DNA from: Desulfuromusa sp.
GTDB lineage: Bacteria; Desulfobacterota; Desulfuromonadia; Desulfuromonadales; Geopsychrobacteraceae
Reading direction: 5' to 3'
Assembly (NCBI GenBank): GCA_021157505.1
Contig: JAGGWI010000258.1
Span: 1 to 9,924, forward strand
Length of the DNA stretch: 9,924 nucleotides
Part shown: in pieces, positions 1 through 6,995 of the stretch
Layout: each line of letters begins with the position of its first letter
How positions within the stretch are numbered: the stretch's first letter is position 1
The notes under the pieces: generated by a model
Databases searched by the model: none
What the model saw: only the letters and a program-made list of their open reading frames with translations
What the model was told of the DNA's origin: nothing
Program-made: the position numbers and the translations under genes

Positions 1-377
1 CGGACGTAAGCCACCTCATCCACTTCTTGCAAGGTATCCATCACCGCTTCGCCAATCAGACTGGCGGAAATTTCTTTATCACCACACTCCTGAAAAGTCC
101 GCTCCAGTTGATCAACAAGGGCTTCAATCTGTTCAACCGAAACTGGTCGTTTTTCACAAGCCCGTTGCATCCCGGAGATAATTTTGGAACGATCAAAAGC
201 TTCACGACGACCATCCTTCTTGATCACCCACGGAAGGATCTCCTCAACCCGTTCATAAGTGGTAAAGCGCCGTTCACAGGAAGGACATTCACGGCGCCGA
301 CGAACATTATTTCCGGTCTTTCCAAGTCTGGAATCAACCACCTTGGTATCGGCATAACGGCAGAACGGGCAGTTCAT
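1..377 (-). CDS. nrdR: Transcriptional repressor NrdR (3' end cut off by the window edge)
   Basis: NrdR is a zinc-ribbon plus ATP-cone repressor that senses ATP/dATP and turns down ribonucleotide reductase genes. About 125 of the usual ~150 residues are present. The start ATG (375-377) gives MNCPFC; the zinc ribbon is C3-x2-C6 and C31-x2-C34 with the family-typical RRRRECPSCERRFTTYE stretch. The ATP-cone follows from about residue 47, beginning with VIKKDGRREAFDRSKI. The reading frame is open to base 1, so the C-terminus lies outside the window. The ATG overlaps the TGA stop of the upstream dCMP deaminase gene by four bases (ATGA), which suggests translational coupling. It is the most promoter-distal gene seen in the cluster. 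No NrdR-box-like palindrome was recognised in the window, so its targets are presumably elsewhere. Identity is close to certain. Confidence 0.96.
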   Translation of the reverse strand, partial: MNCPFCRYADTKVVDSRLGKTGNNVRRRRECPSCERRFTTYERVEEILPWVIKKDGRREAFDRSKIISGMQRACEKRPVSVEQIEALVDQLERTFQECGDKEISASLIGEAVMDTLQEVDEVAYV

Positions 378-835
378 TTCTGAGCATCTCCTGTATATTG
401 ATGAAATTCAATTCCCGCTTCAGTAAGCATCTCCAAAGAGAGTGTATCAGGGTAACCGCGTCCAAAAATAACATCCACAATCCCCGCATTAATCAACATT
501 TTACTACAGATGATGCAGGGTGAATCGGTACAGTAAAGAGTTGAGCCAGCAATATTTGCCCCATGTCGTGCTGCCTGAATAATAGCATTCTGCTCGGCAT
601 GTAAGCCACGACACAACTCATGACGCTCACCCGAAGGGACATTGAGTTGATCCCGTAAACATCCGGTGACATCACAATGAGTGATGCCAGTCGGCACGCC
701 ATTATACCCCGTTGCTACAATATTTTTATCTTTCACCAACAGGGCACCGACCTGACGCCGCATACAGGTAGAGCGGGTCGCTACCAGCTTCGTTATCTGC
801 ATGAAATACTCATCCCAACTGGGCCGCTGCATCAT
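374..835 (-). CDS. comEB: dCMP deaminase (ComEB family, zinc-dependent)
   Basis: This is a cytidine/deoxycytidylate deaminase-family protein of 153 residues that deaminates dCMP to dUMP, the precursor of dTMP. The catalytic zinc site is visible: HAE at residues 79-81 (H79 ligand, E81 proton shuttle) and PCIIC at 106-110 (C107 and C110 ligands). An extra Cys/His-rich insert (H53, C54, C59, H72, C75) resembles the secondary metal-binding part of dCMP deaminases and separates it from plain cytidine deaminases. Two ATGs stand in tandem at 835 and 832. A weak AGTAGG-like ribosome site inside the end of glyA does not clearly choose between them; with it, the second start has the better spacing. The gene lies 6 bases after glyA and overlaps nrdR by 4. 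The placement with glyA, which makes methylene-THF, suggests a thymidylate-supply role. The name comEB is used for the family; a competence role is not implied. Confidence 0.93.
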   Translation of the reverse strand: MMQRPSWDEYFMQITKLVATRSTCMRRQVGALLVKDKNIVATGYNGVPTGITHCDVTGCLRDQLNVPSGERHELCRGLHAEQNAIIQAARHGANIAGSTLYCTDSPCIICSKMLINAGIVDVIFGRGYPDTLSLEMLTEAGIEFHQYTGDAQK

Positions 836-841
836 GATAAC

Positions 842-2092
842 CTACTTTAACCGATGTGCGTAGAGGGGAAATCGCAGGCACAGACTCTTGACTTCAGCAC
901 GAATCCTTGCCAACTCTGCTTCATTTTCAATGTTCTGTAACGCCCGATCAATCCACTCTGCAACCTGTAACATTTCAGCTTCCTTCAATCCCCGCGTGGT
1001 TGTTGCCGGAGTTCCAATCCGGACACCACTGGTCACAAAAGGGGACCGGGTATCAAAGGGGACTGCATTTTTATTCACGGTGATACCGGCATCTTCAAGA
1101 GCTCTCTCTGCCACCTTCCCGGTAATTTCTGTCCCGGTAAAATCAACCAGCATCAGATGATTATCGGTCCCACCAGAAACCAGTTTATAACCCTTTTCCA
1201 CCAGTCCGCCAGCGAGTGCCTGAGCATTTTTCACCACCTGCTGTGCGTACACTTTGAAATCAGGTTGAAGAACCTCTTTAAAAGCAACCGCTTTAGCAGC
1301 AATCGCATGCATCAGAGGGCCACCCTGTATCCCCGGAAAAATATTACTGTTAATTTTTTTAGCCCACTCTTCAGTACAAAGAATCATCCCGCCACGCGGT
1401 CCCCTCAGGGTTTTATGGGTGGTGGTCGTCACAAATTCGGCATAGGGGACAGGATTTGAATGGACACCGGCAGCAACCAGACCGGCAATGTGTGCCATAT
1501 CAACCATCACAACAGACCCCACGGCATCGGCAATCCTGCGAAAAGCAACAAAATCAATCTCACGAGGATAGGCACTGGCACCCACCACGATCAACTTGGG
1601 CTGATGCTGTTTCGCCAAACGCTCAACTTCATCATAGTCGATGATTCCGGTCTCGGCATCAAGACCATAGGGGACAATGTTGTAGAGCTTACCGGAAAAG
1701 TTGACCGGAGATCCGTGGGTGAGATGCCCGCCATGAGCAAGATTCATCCCGAGAACCGTGTCTCCGGGCTGACAAACAGCCATATAGACAGCCATGTTAG
1801 CCTGCGAACCTGAGTGGGGTTGTACGTTGGCATGTTCTGCACCAAAAATCTCTTTGGCACGATCAATCGCCAATTGTTCAGCCAGATCGACAAATTCGCA
1901 ACCGCCATAATATCTTTTTCGGGGATACCCCTCAGCGTACTTGTTCGTCAGCACCGAACCTTGGGCTTCCAGAACGGCCTCACTGACAAAGTTTTCTGAA
2001 GCTATGAATTCCAGATTATATTCCTGCCGCTCTGTTTCTTGAGTGATAATCTGAGAAATTTCTGGATCAAATGTTGCGAGATTCTTAACCAT
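842..2092 (-). CDS. glyA: Serine hydroxymethyltransferase
   Basis: This PLP enzyme interconverts serine and glycine while loading tetrahydrofolate to 5,10-methylene-THF; it is cytosolic and feeds glycine, purine and thymidylate synthesis. The product is 416 residues, the normal length of bacterial GlyA. Hallmarks are ASENF near residue 31, KYAEGYPRKRYYGG at 51-64, DMAHIAGLVAAG at 198-209 and the PLP-lysine motif TTTTHKTLRGPRGG, with Lys227 as the Schiff-base residue. The start at 2092 was chosen because GGGAGG lies 6 bases upstream of that ATG and gives the family-like N-terminus MVKNL. An in-frame TTG at 2116 would add 8 residues but falls in the terminator tail. A Rho-independent terminator sits between rpiB and this gene, so expression needs read-through or a promoter inside rpiB. 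There is no room for a sizeable riboswitch in the 60-base gap. Confidence 0.97.
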   Translation of the reverse strand: MVKNLATFDPEISQIITQETERQEYNLEFIASENFVSEAVLEAQGSVLTNKYAEGYPRKRYYGGCEFVDLAEQLAIDRAKEIFGAEHANVQPHSGSQANMAVYMAVCQPGDTVLGMNLAHGGHLTHGSPVNFSGKLYNIVPYGLDAETGIIDYDEVERLAKQHQPKLIVVGASAYPREIDFVAFRRIADAVGSVVMVDMAHIAGLVAAGVHSNPVPYAEFVTTTTHKTLRGPRGGMILCTEEWAKKINSNIFPGIQGGPLMHAIAAKAVAFKEVLQPDFKVYAQQVVKNAQALAGGLVEKGYKLVSGGTDNHLMLVDFTGTEITGKVAERALEDAGITVNKNAVPFDTRSPFVTSGVRIGTPATTTRGLKEAEMLQVAEWIDRALQNIENEAELARIRAEVKSLCLRFPLYAHRLK

Positions 2093-2114
2093 CGCTATCC
2101 TCCCATATTGGATC

Positions 2115-2148
2115 AATAAAAAAACGGGGCTATTCAGTCAGCCCCGTT
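2115..2148 (-). terminator. Rho-independent terminator between rpiB and glyA
   Basis: On the minus strand the RNA would form a GC-rich stem AACGGGGC/GCCCCGTT (2141-2148 paired with 2123-2130, with one more A-U pair possible inside). The loop is 8-10 nt and the stem is followed by seven U, then AUU. The stem begins 4 bases after the rpiB stop codon. The plus strand side has no T run, so it acts in one direction only. It lies 23 bases upstream of the glyA start, so it either ends the fab-rpiB transcript or attenuates glyA. Confidence 0.88.
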
Positions 2149-2152
2149 AAGT

Positions 2153-2602
2153 TTAATGCTTAATAACTTTTTGCTCAATAGCAGAAATTTTATCCAGCCT
2201 CTTCTGGTGTCGACCCCCTTCAAATTCGGTGTCAAGCCAGATTTCAACCAGTTTTTTCCCCTGTTGGGGAGATAATACCCGTCCCCCCATGACCAGGATA
2301 TTGGCATTATTATGTTCACGCGCCATTTGTGCGGTAAATTCATCATGCACCAGGGCAGCTCGCACACCGGCAAATTTATTGGCTGATATTGACATTCCGA
2401 TTCCGGTGCCGCAGATCAGAATCCCCAATTGAGCCTCACCTGAAGAGACCGCACCGGCAACCTTGGCAGCGAAATCTGGATAATCGACAGAGGCAGAACC
2501 ATCTGTGCCAAAATCGGCAGCTTCGATCGCCCTTTCCTGTAATAATTCCAGAATGGCTAGTTTCAATTCATAGCCTCCATGATCACTACCGACGACCAGC
2601 AT
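2153..2602 (-). CDS. rpiB: Ribose-5-phosphate isomerase B
   Basis: RpiB interconverts ribose 5-phosphate and ribulose 5-phosphate in the non-oxidative pentose phosphate pathway. The product has 149 residues, normal for the family. Visible motifs are GSDHGGYELK (residues 5-14), YPDFA at 41-45, and the phosphate/active-site loop ICGTGIGMSISANK, with Cys64 as the likely catalytic residue. AREHNNANILVMGGR follows, with His97 as the ring-opening residue. The LacA subunits of galactose-6-phosphate isomerase are relatives but are unlikely here. The start at 2602 is supported by GAGG six bases upstream; an in-frame TTG at 2614 would overlap the fabF stop and has no better site. The gene starts 8 bases after fabF, and the fabF TGA lies within its ribosome-binding site, which favours coupled translation. 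A strong terminator follows directly. Confidence 0.96.
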   Translation of the reverse strand: MLVVGSDHGGYELKLAILELLQERAIEAADFGTDGSASVDYPDFAAKVAGAVSSGEAQLGILICGTGIGMSISANKFAGVRAALVHDEFTAQMAREHNNANILVMGGRVLSPQQGKKLVEIWLDTEFEGGRHQKRLDKISAIEQKVIKH

Positions 2603-2610
2603 GCAACACC

Positions 2611-3843
2611 TCAAATCTTACGGAATACAAGAGTTGCATTCGTCCCACCAAAACCAAAGGAGTTGGAGATAGCAATCTGACAATCAACCTGACGTGCTTC
2701 GTTCGGAACATAATCAAGATCACAATCTGGATCGGGTTCTTGGTAATTAATTGTTGGTGGAACAATTCCGTGCTTCAGTGCCAGAGCAGAATAGGCCGCT
2801 TCGAGTCCTCCAGCTGCACCCAAACCATGACCGGTCATACTTTTAGTAGAGCTGACCATAAGCTTCTGTGCATGATCTCCAAAAACGGTTTTGATAGCCA
2901 TCGTCTCATACAGGTCATTAAAATGGGTTGAGGTCCCATGCGCATTGATATAATCAACCTGTTCAGGATTCAAACCGGCATTATTCAGCGCCATCTTCAT
3001 ACAACGTGCTGCACCTTCCCCACCAGGAGCCGGCTGTGTCAAGTGATAAGCATCACTGCTGAGACCATATCCAACTAACTCACAATAGATATCCGCACCG
3101 CGTTTTTTGGCATTTTCGTACTCTTCGAGGATTAAAATTCCAGCACCCTCCGCCATAATAAAACCGTCACGGTTTTTTTCAAAAGGGCGACTTGCTGTCA
3201 GAGGATCATCATTTCTGGTAGAGAGAGCCTTCATGACATTAAAGCCACCAATTGCAAGCTTGGTAATCGTTGCTTCGGTCCCACCGGCAAACATGGCATC
3301 GGCATCACCACGAGCAATCATATGATAGGCATCACCAATAGAATGGGTACCTGTAGCACAAGCGGAAACAGAAGCGAGATTTGGACCTTTAGCACCAAAC
3401 TTCATTGAAATATGCCCGGGAGCCAAATTAATAATCAACATGGGGATGAAAAACGGAGTAATTCTTTTATAGCCCCGTTCAAGCATCACTTTGTGATATT
3501 TTTCAATCGCAGGCAAGCCCCCCAATCCAGACCCGACCACCACCCCGACACGTTCAGAGTTCTCCTCATTGATCTCAAGTCCCGAATCCTGCAAAGCCAT
3601 TCCTGCTGCAGCAATACCATATTGAATAAAGAGATCCATTTTTTTAATCTCTTTCTTATCAATAAAGTCTGCAGCATTAAAATCTCTAACTTCGCCCGCG
3701 ATCTGCGACGGTAGCTCAGAAGCATCAAACCGGGTAATTTTATCTATCCCCGATTTTCCACTGGTAATTGCTGACCAGTTTTTTTCAGTTCCAGTTCCCA
3801 AGGGAGATACGACACCAAGACCGGTGACTACGACTCTACGCAT
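2611..3843 (-). CDS. fabF: Beta-ketoacyl-ACP synthase II
   Basis: FabF is the elongating condensing enzyme of type II fatty acid synthesis: it takes an acyl chain from ACP and condenses it with malonyl-ACP. The product of 410 residues matches the usual length. The Cys-His-His triad is present: Cys162 in VSACATGTHSIG, His302 in INAHGTST and His339 in KSMTGH. The C-terminal gating loop SNSFGFGGTNA is at 393-403. Two residues next to the active site look unusual: HGTST is followed by His-Phe where Pro is nearly universal, and SMTGH is followed by Gly where FabF usually has Leu. The start at 3843 gives MRRVVVTGLG, the canonical N-terminus, with a modest AGAGAG site upstream; a TTG-initiated extension to 3933 would run through the acpP hairpin and is not believed. 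It lies between acpP (96-base gap) and rpiB (8-base gap). Confidence 0.97.
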   Translation of the reverse strand: MRRVVVTGLGVVSPLGTGTEKNWSAITSGKSGIDKITRFDASELPSQIAGEVRDFNAADFIDKKEIKKMDLFIQYGIAAAGMALQDSGLEINEENSERVGVVVGSGLGGLPAIEKYHKVMLERGYKRITPFFIPMLIINLAPGHISMKFGAKGPNLASVSACATGTHSIGDAYHMIARGDADAMFAGGTEATITKLAIGGFNVMKALSTRNDDPLTASRPFEKNRDGFIMAEGAGILILEEYENAKKRGADIYCELVGYGLSSDAYHLTQPAPGGEGAARCMKMALNNAGLNPEQVDYINAHGTSTHFNDLYETMAIKTVFGDHAQKLMVSSTKSMTGHGLGAAGGLEAAYSALALKHGIVPPTINYQEPDPDCDLDYVPNEARQVDCQIAISNSFGFGGTNATLVFRKI

Positions 3844-3897
3844 ATAAAATCTCTCTTTAATCAATGACGAGGGTTTACAAGTGTACGGTATAGACAA

Positions 3898-3934
3898 ATT
3901 GGTGGTGTCGGACTGACGACCCGACACCACCAAT
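3898..3934 (-). promoter_or_regulatory. Strong intergenic hairpin after acpP (attenuator or mRNA 3'-end/processing element)
   Basis: A perfect 14-bp inverted repeat (3898-3911 with 3921-3934, 9-nt loop) lies in the acpP-fabF gap, five bases after the acpP stop codon. In the minus-strand RNA the stem is GC-rich in its upper part and is followed by UUGUCUAUACC, so the U tract is poor. It could be a weak terminator, or a stem that protects the 3' end of an abundant acpP message while allowing some read-through into fabF. ACP is normally needed in great excess over the enzymes, which fits such a break. The structure is certain; the function is inferred. Confidence 0.75.
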
Positions 3935-3939
3935 GTTAA

Positions 3940-4173
3940 TCAGGAAGCCTTGTTGATGTAGTCAATCGCGTTTTTGACATTTTGAATTTTCTCTGCATCT
4001 TCATCAGAGATTTCTACGTCAAACTCTTCTTCCAGAGCCATAACCAGCTCAACAGTATCCAATGAATCAGCACCTAAATCATCCATGAATGCCGCAGTCT
4101 CTGTGACTTGTTCTTCATCAACACCCAGTTGCTCAGCAATAATCTGTTTTACTCTTTCTTCAATAGAAGCCAT
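3940..4173 (-). CDS. acpP: Acyl carrier protein
   Basis: This is the small acidic carrier of 77 residues that holds growing acyl chains on a 4'-phosphopantetheine arm. The attachment site is Ser37 in GADSLDTVELVMALEEEF, the classic DSL motif at the start of helix II. The rest of the protein has the usual Glu/Asp-rich helices and ends in IDYINKAS. The start ATG at 4173 is preceded by GGGAG with an 8-base spacer, a good ribosome site for a highly made protein. It sits between fabG (50-base gap) and fabF (96-base gap holding a 14-bp hairpin), which is the standard fab cluster position. Being in the fab cluster with the standard sequence, it is the primary ACP of fatty acid synthesis rather than a secondary-metabolism carrier. 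Confidence 0.97.
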   Translation of the reverse strand: MASIEERVKQIIAEQLGVDEEQVTETAAFMDDLGADSLDTVELVMALEEEFDVEISDEDAEKIQNVKNAIDYINKAS

Positions 4174-4223
4174 TTACTTTTCTCCCTTTCAAGTTATGTA
4201 GGCTATAAAGATAAGCCCGTTAT

Positions 4224-4961
4224 CTACATGTACATTCCACCATTAACACCAATGACCTGTCCGGTGATATAACCGGTATTGTCAGATGCCAGAAAAACAA
4301 CCGTATTTGCGATATCATCTGCAGACCCCAACCTTGCCAACGGAATTTGTGCTGCCAGTTCCTGTCGCTTTTCTTCAGGAAGGGCCTCGGTCATCGCTGT
4401 GGTAATAAATCCCGGAGCAACCGCATTCACGGTGATATTACGTTTTGCCAGTTCACGGGCGTTAGATCGGGTCAGGCCCATTAAACCGGCCTTACTGGCA
4501 CAATAATTCGCCTGCCCTGCATTTCCCATCTGACCAACAACCGAGGCAATATTGATAATCCGCCCGTGACGTTGCTTGCTCATTAACCTGGCCACAGCTC
4601 GGGTACACAAAAATGCCCCTTTGAGGTTAACATCAAGAACCGCATCCCAATCTTCATCTTTCATTCTGATAAGCAATGCATCGCGGGTGATTCCAGCATT
4701 ATTAACCAGAATATCGATTCGATCAAAGGTTTCTTTGGCTATTTTGACCATCTGCTCAACATCTGCAGCAACGGTGACATTGCCCTGAACAGCAACCGCC
4801 TCAGTCCCTTTAGCTTTGAGTTCGGCAACAAAATCCTCCGTTGCCTGAAGATCGACATCGACAGCTACAATTTTAGCACCCTGAGCAGCCAGCGCTAAGG
4901 ATATACTACGACCAATCCCACGCGATGCACCCGTTACTAACGCAACTCTATCCTGAACCAT
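4224..4961 (-). CDS. fabG: 3-oxoacyl-ACP reductase (NADPH-dependent, SDR family)
   Basis: FabG performs the first reduction of each elongation cycle, 3-ketoacyl-ACP to 3-hydroxyacyl-ACP. The product of 245 residues has the short-chain dehydrogenase pattern: cofactor loop TGASRGIG (10-17), NNAG (87-90), and the catalytic tetrad Asn112, Ser140, Tyr153, Lys157 (the last two in ANYCASKAG). The dimer/tetramer end GYITGQVIGVNGGMYM closes the protein. The start at 4961 was chosen because GAGGGAG lies just upstream of this ATG with good spacing. A TTG at 4976 would add only five residues and overrun that ribosome site. It sits directly between fabD (41-base gap) and acpP (50-base gap), so a general SDR of other function is very unlikely. 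Confidence 0.97.
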   Translation of the reverse strand: MVQDRVALVTGASRGIGRSISLALAAQGAKIVAVDVDLQATEDFVAELKAKGTEAVAVQGNVTVAADVEQMVKIAKETFDRIDILVNNAGITRDALLIRMKDEDWDAVLDVNLKGAFLCTRAVARLMSKQRHGRIINIASVVGQMGNAGQANYCASKAGLMGLTRSNARELAKRNITVNAVAPGFITTAMTEALPEEKRQELAAQIPLARLGSADDIANTVVFLASDNTGYITGQVIGVNGGMYM

Positions 4962-5002
4962 AAATATCTCCCTCAATTTTGATGCTGGATTAATATATCA
5001 CA

Positions 5003-5923
5003 TTACCCTTGAAGTTTTCTTAAACTGTCAACATCACCAATATTTTTTTGTGTGGCAGCTCTATCAAGCCGTTTTATCAAGCCAGAAAGAACCCGCCCAG
5101 GACCAATTTCCACATAATTGGTCACCCCTGAATTCTTCATTGTCTGAATCGATTCTGACCAACGGACCGGAGCACAAACCTGCTCAACCAAAAGAGGCTT
5201 GATTTTTGATTCATCCTGACAGGAAACCGCTTCGACGTTACTGATAAGGGGACAAATGAGAGGTGAAATATTGAAAGATTCCAGTTCGGTCTGCAAACGT
5301 TGAGCTGCCGGAGCCATCAAGGATGAGTGGAATGGCGCACTAACCGGTAAAAGTATCGCCCGTTTAGCACCTTGATCCTTAGCTAAAACAATGGCTCGTT
5401 CAACCGCACCTTTATGTCCTGCTATCACAATCTGCCCGGGACTATTATAATTGGCCGGAGCAACAACTTCATGCTGAGCAGCTTCCTGACAGAGGGTTAA
5501 AAGCTCTTCCCCTTCAATCCCCATGATAGCAGCCATAGCCCCGACACCAACCGGAACAGCTTCTTGCATAAAGGTACCACGTTGTCGAACAATTTTAACG
5601 GCGTCCACAAAGGCAAAGGCCCCAGAAGCAACCAGAGCAGAATACTCCCCCAGAGAGTGTCCTGCAACAAAAGCAGGAGCCAGATCAGTTTCTTCCTGGA
5701 GCACCCGCAGTGCTGCGATACTGGTTGTAAGGATTGCAGGTTGTGTATTTGCAGTCAGCCTGAGATCATCTTCTGTTCCAGAAAAACAGAGCGACTCGAG
5801 GTCAAAACCAAGAGCGTCGTTGGCTTCTTCAAAAATCAGCTTGGCGACATTGAAATTCTCCGCGAGGTTTTTTCCCATCCCCGGATATTGTGAGCCCTGT
5901 CCTGGAAAAACAAATGCATCCAT
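5003..5923 (-). CDS. fabD: Malonyl-CoA:ACP transacylase
   Basis: FabD moves the malonyl group from CoA to holo-ACP, supplying the two-carbon donor for every condensation. The product is 306 residues, normal length. The N-terminal FPGQGSQ (6-12) helps form the oxyanion hole. The nucleophile is Ser90 in GHSLGE (88-93), the carboxylate-binding Arg is probably Arg115 in RQRG, and the catalytic His is His199 in PVSAPFHS. The EIGPGRVLSGLIKR segment near the C-terminus is also typical. The start ATG at 5923 has AAGGA about 10 bases upstream. It lies 46 bases after fabH and 41 bases before fabG, in the usual fabH-fabD-fabG-acpP order. Confidence 0.97.
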   Translation of the reverse strand: MDAFVFPGQGSQYPGMGKNLAENFNVAKLIFEEANDALGFDLESLCFSGTEDDLRLTANTQPAILTTSIAALRVLQEETDLAPAFVAGHSLGEYSALVASGAFAFVDAVKIVRQRGTFMQEAVPVGVGAMAAIMGIEGEELLTLCQEAAQHEVVAPANYNSPGQIVIAGHKGAVERAIVLAKDQGAKRAILLPVSAPFHSSLMAPAAQRLQTELESFNISPLICPLISNVEAVSCQDESKIKPLLVEQVCAPVRWSESIQTMKNSGVTNYVEIGPGRVLSGLIKRLDRAATQKNIGDVDSLRKLQG

Positions 5924-5969
5924 CTATTCAGGTTCCTTGGTCAAAATCATGTGCTCTTTAGATTGAAAT

Positions 5970-6947
5970 TTACCAGCGTATTAATGTCGAGCCCCAGGTA
6001 AAACCACCACCAAAAGCAGCCGAAAGAAGCAGGTCTCCCTCTTTTAATAACCCCTGATGATTGGCTTCATCGATAGCTATTGGAATTGTTGCTCCGGAAG
6101 TATTGCCATACTTATGGACATTAATAAAGCTCTGCTCTTTGGTCAAACCAAGACGTTTAGTTGTCGCTTCAAGAATTCGGAGATTAGCCTGGTGCGGGAT
6201 AAACTGTGCGACATCAGCGCTGGTATAACCATTTGCGGTCAATGCCTCTTTTGAAACTTGAGTCATAGAACGGACAGCAACTTTAAAAACTTCATTCCCC
6301 TGCATCGTTATAAATGGCAGGTTTGCCTCAATTCCTGCAACAGAGGGTGGGTACTTGGCACCAAATCCCCGCTGGCAGAGAAGCTCAAAATATTTTCCAT
6401 CTGAATGCAAATGACACGACAACACCCCGGAATCACCCTCCTGCGCTTCCAGCAGGACAGCACCGGCACCATCACCGAACAGAATACAAGTATTACGATC
6501 AGTCCAATCAACAATCCGACTGAAAGTCTCAGCGCCAATAACGAGAGCTCTTTTACCACGACCTAACCTGAGAAAATCATCAGCACACGACAAGGCAAAT
6601 AAAAAGCCGCTGCAAGCAGCTGAAACATCGTAGGCAAAAGCTTTCTTTGCCCCAAGGTTTTCCTGAACAATACAAGCTGTTGCCGGCCAGGGGTAATCAC
6701 CGGTAATGGTCCCCATGACGATCAAGTCAATATCATCAGCGGTAACTCCCGCCATATCCATGGCGCGTTGAGCAGCAATCGTCCCCATGTCTGAAGTACA
6801 TTGATCAGCGGCAGCAATGCGCCGTTCTTCAATTCCGGTCCGGGCAACAATCCACTCGTGGCTGGTATCGACCATCTTTTCAAGATCGTAGTTTGTCCTG
6901 ATATTTTCAGGTAGATAAGATCCGGTACCGATAATGCGTGATTTCAT
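5970..6947 (-). CDS. fabH: Beta-ketoacyl-ACP synthase III
   Basis: FabH starts fatty acid synthesis by condensing an acyl-CoA primer (acetyl-CoA or a branched primer) with malonyl-ACP. The product has 325 residues. The catalytic triad is Cys112 in DVSAACSGF, His252 in FIPHQANLRI and Asn282 in KYGNTSGATIP. The family N-terminus RIIGTGSYLPE and the C-terminal AAFGGGFTWGS are both present. Primer preference cannot be read with confidence from sequence alone. The start ATG at 6947 has AAAGGAG about 10 bases upstream, and a second AGAGG directly touching the start codon that is too close to serve. It follows plsX with a 48-base gap and precedes fabD by 46 bases. Confidence 0.97.
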   Translation of the reverse strand: MKSRIIGTGSYLPENIRTNYDLEKMVDTSHEWIVARTGIEERRIAAADQCTSDMGTIAAQRAMDMAGVTADDIDLIVMGTITGDYPWPATACIVQENLGAKKAFAYDVSAACSGFLFALSCADDFLRLGRGKRALVIGAETFSRIVDWTDRNTCILFGDGAGAVLLEAQEGDSGVLSCHLHSDGKYFELLCQRGFGAKYPPSVAGIEANLPFITMQGNEVFKVAVRSMTQVSKEALTANGYTSADVAQFIPHQANLRILEATTKRLGLTKEQSFINVHKYGNTSGATIPIAIDEANHQGLLKEGDLLLSAAFGGGFTWGSTLIRW

Positions 6948-6995
6948 CCTCTTGGAACTCCTTTAGCTTAAAATCAAACCAGCTGACACTACCTG

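Noticed and set aside
27..383. 118-codon plus-strand open frame
   Set aside because: It lies antisense to nrdR, which is clearly coding on the minus strand; the translation has no recognisable family character.
2389..2931. 180-codon plus-strand open frame over rpiB and fabF
   Set aside because: It is antisense to two unmistakable genes; the product is low-complexity mirror sequence rich in Arg, Ser and Ile with no domain.
3844..3933. N-terminal extension of fabF from a TTG at 3933
   Set aside because: It would run through the acpP hairpin and has no ribosome site; the ATG at 3843 gives the canonical FabF N-terminus.
4201..4217. Small GGCT/AGCC stem in the fabG-acpP gap
   Set aside because: It has only four base pairs and no U tract; too weak to call.
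5523..5966. Plus-strand open frames of 147 and 109 codons over fabD
   Set aside because: They are shadows of fabD, with no ribosome site or family motifs.
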